Shown here: in pieces, positions 62,122 to 64,000 of the stretch
Layout of the letters: each line of letters starts with the position of its first letter
Numbering within the stretch: the stretch's first letter is position 1
Assembly: GCF_019492055.1 (NCBI RefSeq)
Contig: NZ_JAICBX010000003.1
Coordinates: forward strand, 558,001-622,000
Origin: Flavimaribacter sediminis
GTDB lineage: Bacteria; Pseudomonadota; Alphaproteobacteria; Rhizobiales; Rhizobiaceae
DNA: 64,000 nucleotides
Reading direction: 5' to 3'
Notes under the pieces: generated by a model
The model's input: the letters and a program-made list of their open reading frames with translations, nothing else
What the model was told of the DNA's origin: nothing
Databases searched by the model: none
Position numbers and translations under genes: made by a program

Positions 62122-62862
62122 TTATTGAATTGCGGAAGCCGCCGGCTGGCTGTCGTCGACATGAAGGCCGCATTCGCGTTTCTCGTCGTTTTCCCACCAC
62201 CAGCGTCCGGCGCGTTCGTCCTCGCCGGGTTTGATTGCGCGCGTGCATGGTTCGCAGCCGATCGAGGGATAGCCGCGCTCGTGCAGCGGATTGGTCGGCA
62301 CGCGGTTGCCTGATACAAAGCTGCGAACATCCTCGATGCTCCAGTCCGCCAGCGGATTGGCCTTTTCCAGGTTCCGGTTCTCGTCATATTCGATGAACGG
62401 AACCTCGGCGCGCGCATTCGACTGCCGACGGCGCAGGCCGGTGATCCACAGATCCGCGCCCTCAAGCGCGCGCCCCAGCGGCTCGAGCTTGCGCACGCCG
62501 CAGCAGGCGTGGCGGGCGTCCACGCTCTCGTAGAACCCGTTTGCGCCATACTGTTCGATGTAGGCTGCGAGCTTTTCCGGATCGGGCGTAAACCGCTCGA
62601 TCTCGATACCGTATCGCTTTTCCGTCTCCTCGATGAGCGCAAGCGTCTCGGGAAACAGGCGGCCTGTCTGAAGCGTGACGATGCGCACCTGCGGCGCGGC
62701 GTCGGCAAGCGCTGCCGTCAACACCTGGTCCTCGATGCCGAGGCTTGTGGTGAAGACGGGATTGACCTTGTCCATGGTCATGACGCGGATCCGCTCGATA
62801 AGCGTCAGTTCCCCCAGATCGTCGATCGGTGATTTCAGTAGAATGTTCGTTCCGGATGGCAT
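62122..62862 (-). CDS. cysH: Assimilatory adenylyl-sulfate (APS) reductase
   Basis: A 246-residue enzyme reducing APS to sulfite with thioredoxin. It has the Cys pair C120-C121 (HACCGVRK) and C203/C206 (IGCEPCT), the four ligands of the 4Fe-4S cluster that marks APS (not PAPS) reductases, and the catalytic C231 in ECGLH. PP-loop-like TTSLGIEDQV lies at 38-47. ATG 62862 is taken; the longer frame upstream is not protein-like. It is first in cysH-cysD-cysN, with overlapping palindromes about 90-120 bases upstream. Confidence 0.93.
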   Translation of the reverse strand: MPSGTNILLKSPIDDLGELTLIERIRVMTMDKVNPVFTTSLGIEDQVLTAALADAAPQVRIVTLQTGRLFPETLALIEETEKRYGIEIERFTPDPEKLAAYIEQYGANGFYESVDARHACCGVRKLEPLGRALEGADLWITGLRRRQSNARAEVPFIEYDENRNLEKANPLADWSIEDVRSFVSGNRVPTNPLHERGYPSIGCEPCTRAIKPGEDERAGRWWWENDEKRECGLHVDDSQPAASAIQ

Positions 62863-63345
62863 CGGCTTTGAACTCCGGTTTGTGTTGGCTCCAAGACTGG
62901 ACCACTTCTGGCTCCAGTTGAAACAACCGGGTTCTATATGTGCGCTGCTTGCGACAAAGAATTGTCGCCCGCGGGCGAAAAGGCGGAAAATGCGTTTTTC
63001 ATTACGCGCTGCGGCGCCTGATCTTTCCCTGTTGGCAGCCCATCGCGAAGAGGTTGAACCTGCCCGCCGAACGCCTCTCGCCAAAGTAGCATCGCAGCAA
63101 TACAGTTATACATAAAACAATAAATCCGTTACCGATCTCCAAAGCTTAATATGTATCAGATACAGCGCCTTAACCATTAATATATGCACACAAATATTGC
63201 AGGCGACAGTTGAGAAAACTATTATCGAATAATGATAATTCAATATTTATATAAATGCAGTAATTCCGGTTTTTCTTTTTTTATAGACCAAAACAATAAT
63301 ATCTGCTTATCTTTAACCTATGAATAGAATCGGGGGATTCTTTAT
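62863..63345. other. Divergent intergenic region, AT-rich on the right
   Basis: The cysH side holds the palindromes. From about 63105 to 63345 the sequence is markedly AT-rich (for example AATAATGATAATTCAATATT near 63226), unlike the GC-rich backbone, and leads to the ATG of the secreted protein. No gene is supported. Confidence 0.5.
62951..62978. promoter_or_regulatory. Overlapping palindromes upstream of cysH
   Basis: GCGACAA-AGAA-TTGTCGC (62951-62968) runs into the perfect 14-bp palindrome TCGCCCGCGGGCGA (62965-62978). A further ACTGGA/TCCAGT repeat lies at 62896-62918. They are candidate binding sites for a sulfur regulator; which one is unknown. Confidence 0.45.
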
Positions 63346-64000
63346 ATGTTAAAGCAAGTGTGGCAGTTTTTCTGTTCTTTTGCACCGCAAAAGCAAATCG
63401 ATTCTTGTCCTTATCTAAGTTCTCGCAAACCTATAACAATACAGCCGAAACCGCTGCTTACGCTCGGTTTTGCTTTGCTTGCGACGACCGCGCTGAATGT
63501 CCGCCCGACAGCCGCCCAGACAACGCCGCCGGACGCCCCCTGCCATCAGGTCAGCGACGGCGGCGCGACGGTGACCTGCACGGGAGACGTCTCCGATGGA
63601 ATTATCCTCTTCAACGGCGCCGGCCCGGTCACCACGCTCTATGTGAACTCCGTAACCGACGATTTGGTGGCGAGTTCCGGAATCTCCGTTATCAGTTTCG
63701 TCTCGGAAGGCGACGTCACCATTATCAGCGACACGACGGACGGGCCCGGCGGACCATTCGTCATTTCCGGTGCAACCAGCGCCGTCATGGCGATTACAGC
63801 TCAATCGACGGTCTCCGGCGACGTGACCGTCAACCACACCGGCGACATCGTCATGGAAAATTCAGGAGCGATATACGCTACCGCTGCAGACGGGTCGGTC
63901 AGCATCACCCACACGGGAGATGCATCACAATCCTCCGCTGATGGAGTTCCATTGATATTTGCAACCGCCTCTTCAGACATCACCATAACGACGGTCGGCG
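63346..64000 (+). CDS. Large secreted protein, autotransporter-like, partial (runs off the right edge)
   Basis: The frame opens at ATG 63346 (GGGGG 8-12 bases upstream) and stays open to the window end, 218 residues. It has a long N-terminal region and hydrophobic signal (LLTLGFALLATTALNVRPTAAQ), cleaved near residue 58: an extended signal peptide like those of type V autotransporters. The mature part is made of short beta repeats rich in Thr, Ser, Asp and Gly (DVTIISDTTDG, DVTVNHTGDIVMENSGAIYA, SVSITHTGDAS), as in a right-handed beta-helix passenger. A C-terminal barrel would lie beyond the window. An adhesin or surface protein is likely. Confidence 0.78.
   Translation, partial: MLKQVWQFFCSFAPQKQIDSCPYLSSRKPITIQPKPLLTLGFALLATTALNVRPTAAQTTPPDAPCHQVSDGGATVTCTGDVSDGIILFNGAGPVTTLYVNSVTDDLVASSGISVISFVSEGDVTIISDTTDGPGGPFVISGATSAVMAITAQSTVSGDVTVNHTGDIVMENSGAIYATAADGSVSITHTGDASQSSADGVPLIFATASSDITITTVG

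Overview
The window reads as chromosome of a Rhizobiales (Hyphomicrobiales) alphaproteobacterium. The backbone genes point there: hisN, an N-formylglutamate amidohydrolase, cpdR and tRNA-Val in one block with a probable MmgR/alpha-r8 sRNA; the cysG-DUF2849-cysI-DUF934 set; an HWE-type histidine kinase; and an assimilatory APS reductase with unfused cysD and cysN. I cannot name the genus.

Layout: (1) 1-3430 is backbone (GNAT, hisN, sRNA, amidohydrolase, cpdR, tRNA-Val-GAC). (2) 3413-14011 is an AT-richer integrative element inserted at the 3' end of the tRNA. It carries a tyrosine recombinase, an XRE regulator, a serine recombinase, an HNH endonuclease, a PD-(D/E)XK-like nuclease with a partner gene, a secreted/membrane protein pair and a protein with family-A/T7-like polymerase motifs. 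(3) 13991-32628 is a second segment that ends in a third copy of the att core and has no recombinase of its own. It carries two catabolic modules: an enolase-superfamily enzyme, a DapA-family lyase and a TctCBA transporter; and a ribose-type ABC transporter with two SMP-30-like proteins, an acyl-CoA ligase and a crotonase. An intact IS5-family element lies at its right end. (4) 32705-52063 is backbone: MscS, an lpxD outside the usual lpx cluster, palindromic repeats, a class III cyclase, an orphan solute-binding protein, two oxidoreductases, GGDEF, sulfotransferase, a two-domain glycosyltransferase, a histidine kinase, P450 and the siroheme/sulfite reductase operon. (5) 52073-58965 is an ABC sugar-type importer operon containing a GntR regulator and two adjacent DUF2804 paralogues. 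(6) 59118-62862 is cysH-cysD-cysN plus a flavin reductase. (7) From 63346 a large secreted protein runs off the right edge.

The sulfur genes on either side of the importer operon together make up assimilatory sulfate reduction: CysDN makes APS, CysH reduces it to sulfite, CysI reduces sulfite to sulfide, and CysG supplies siroheme. The two att-bounded segments form a tandem array at one tRNA gene. Both end in the same 30-bp sub-terminal sequence at almost the same distance from the core, which suggests that the same or a related integrase handled both.

The least explained parts are the polymerase-like gene at 7686-9113, the nuclease pair at 10176-12335, the permease/SMP-30 fusion at 24216-26330 and the DUF2804 pair at 53148-55165. 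All calls come from reading motifs, frames and context; no database search was run.
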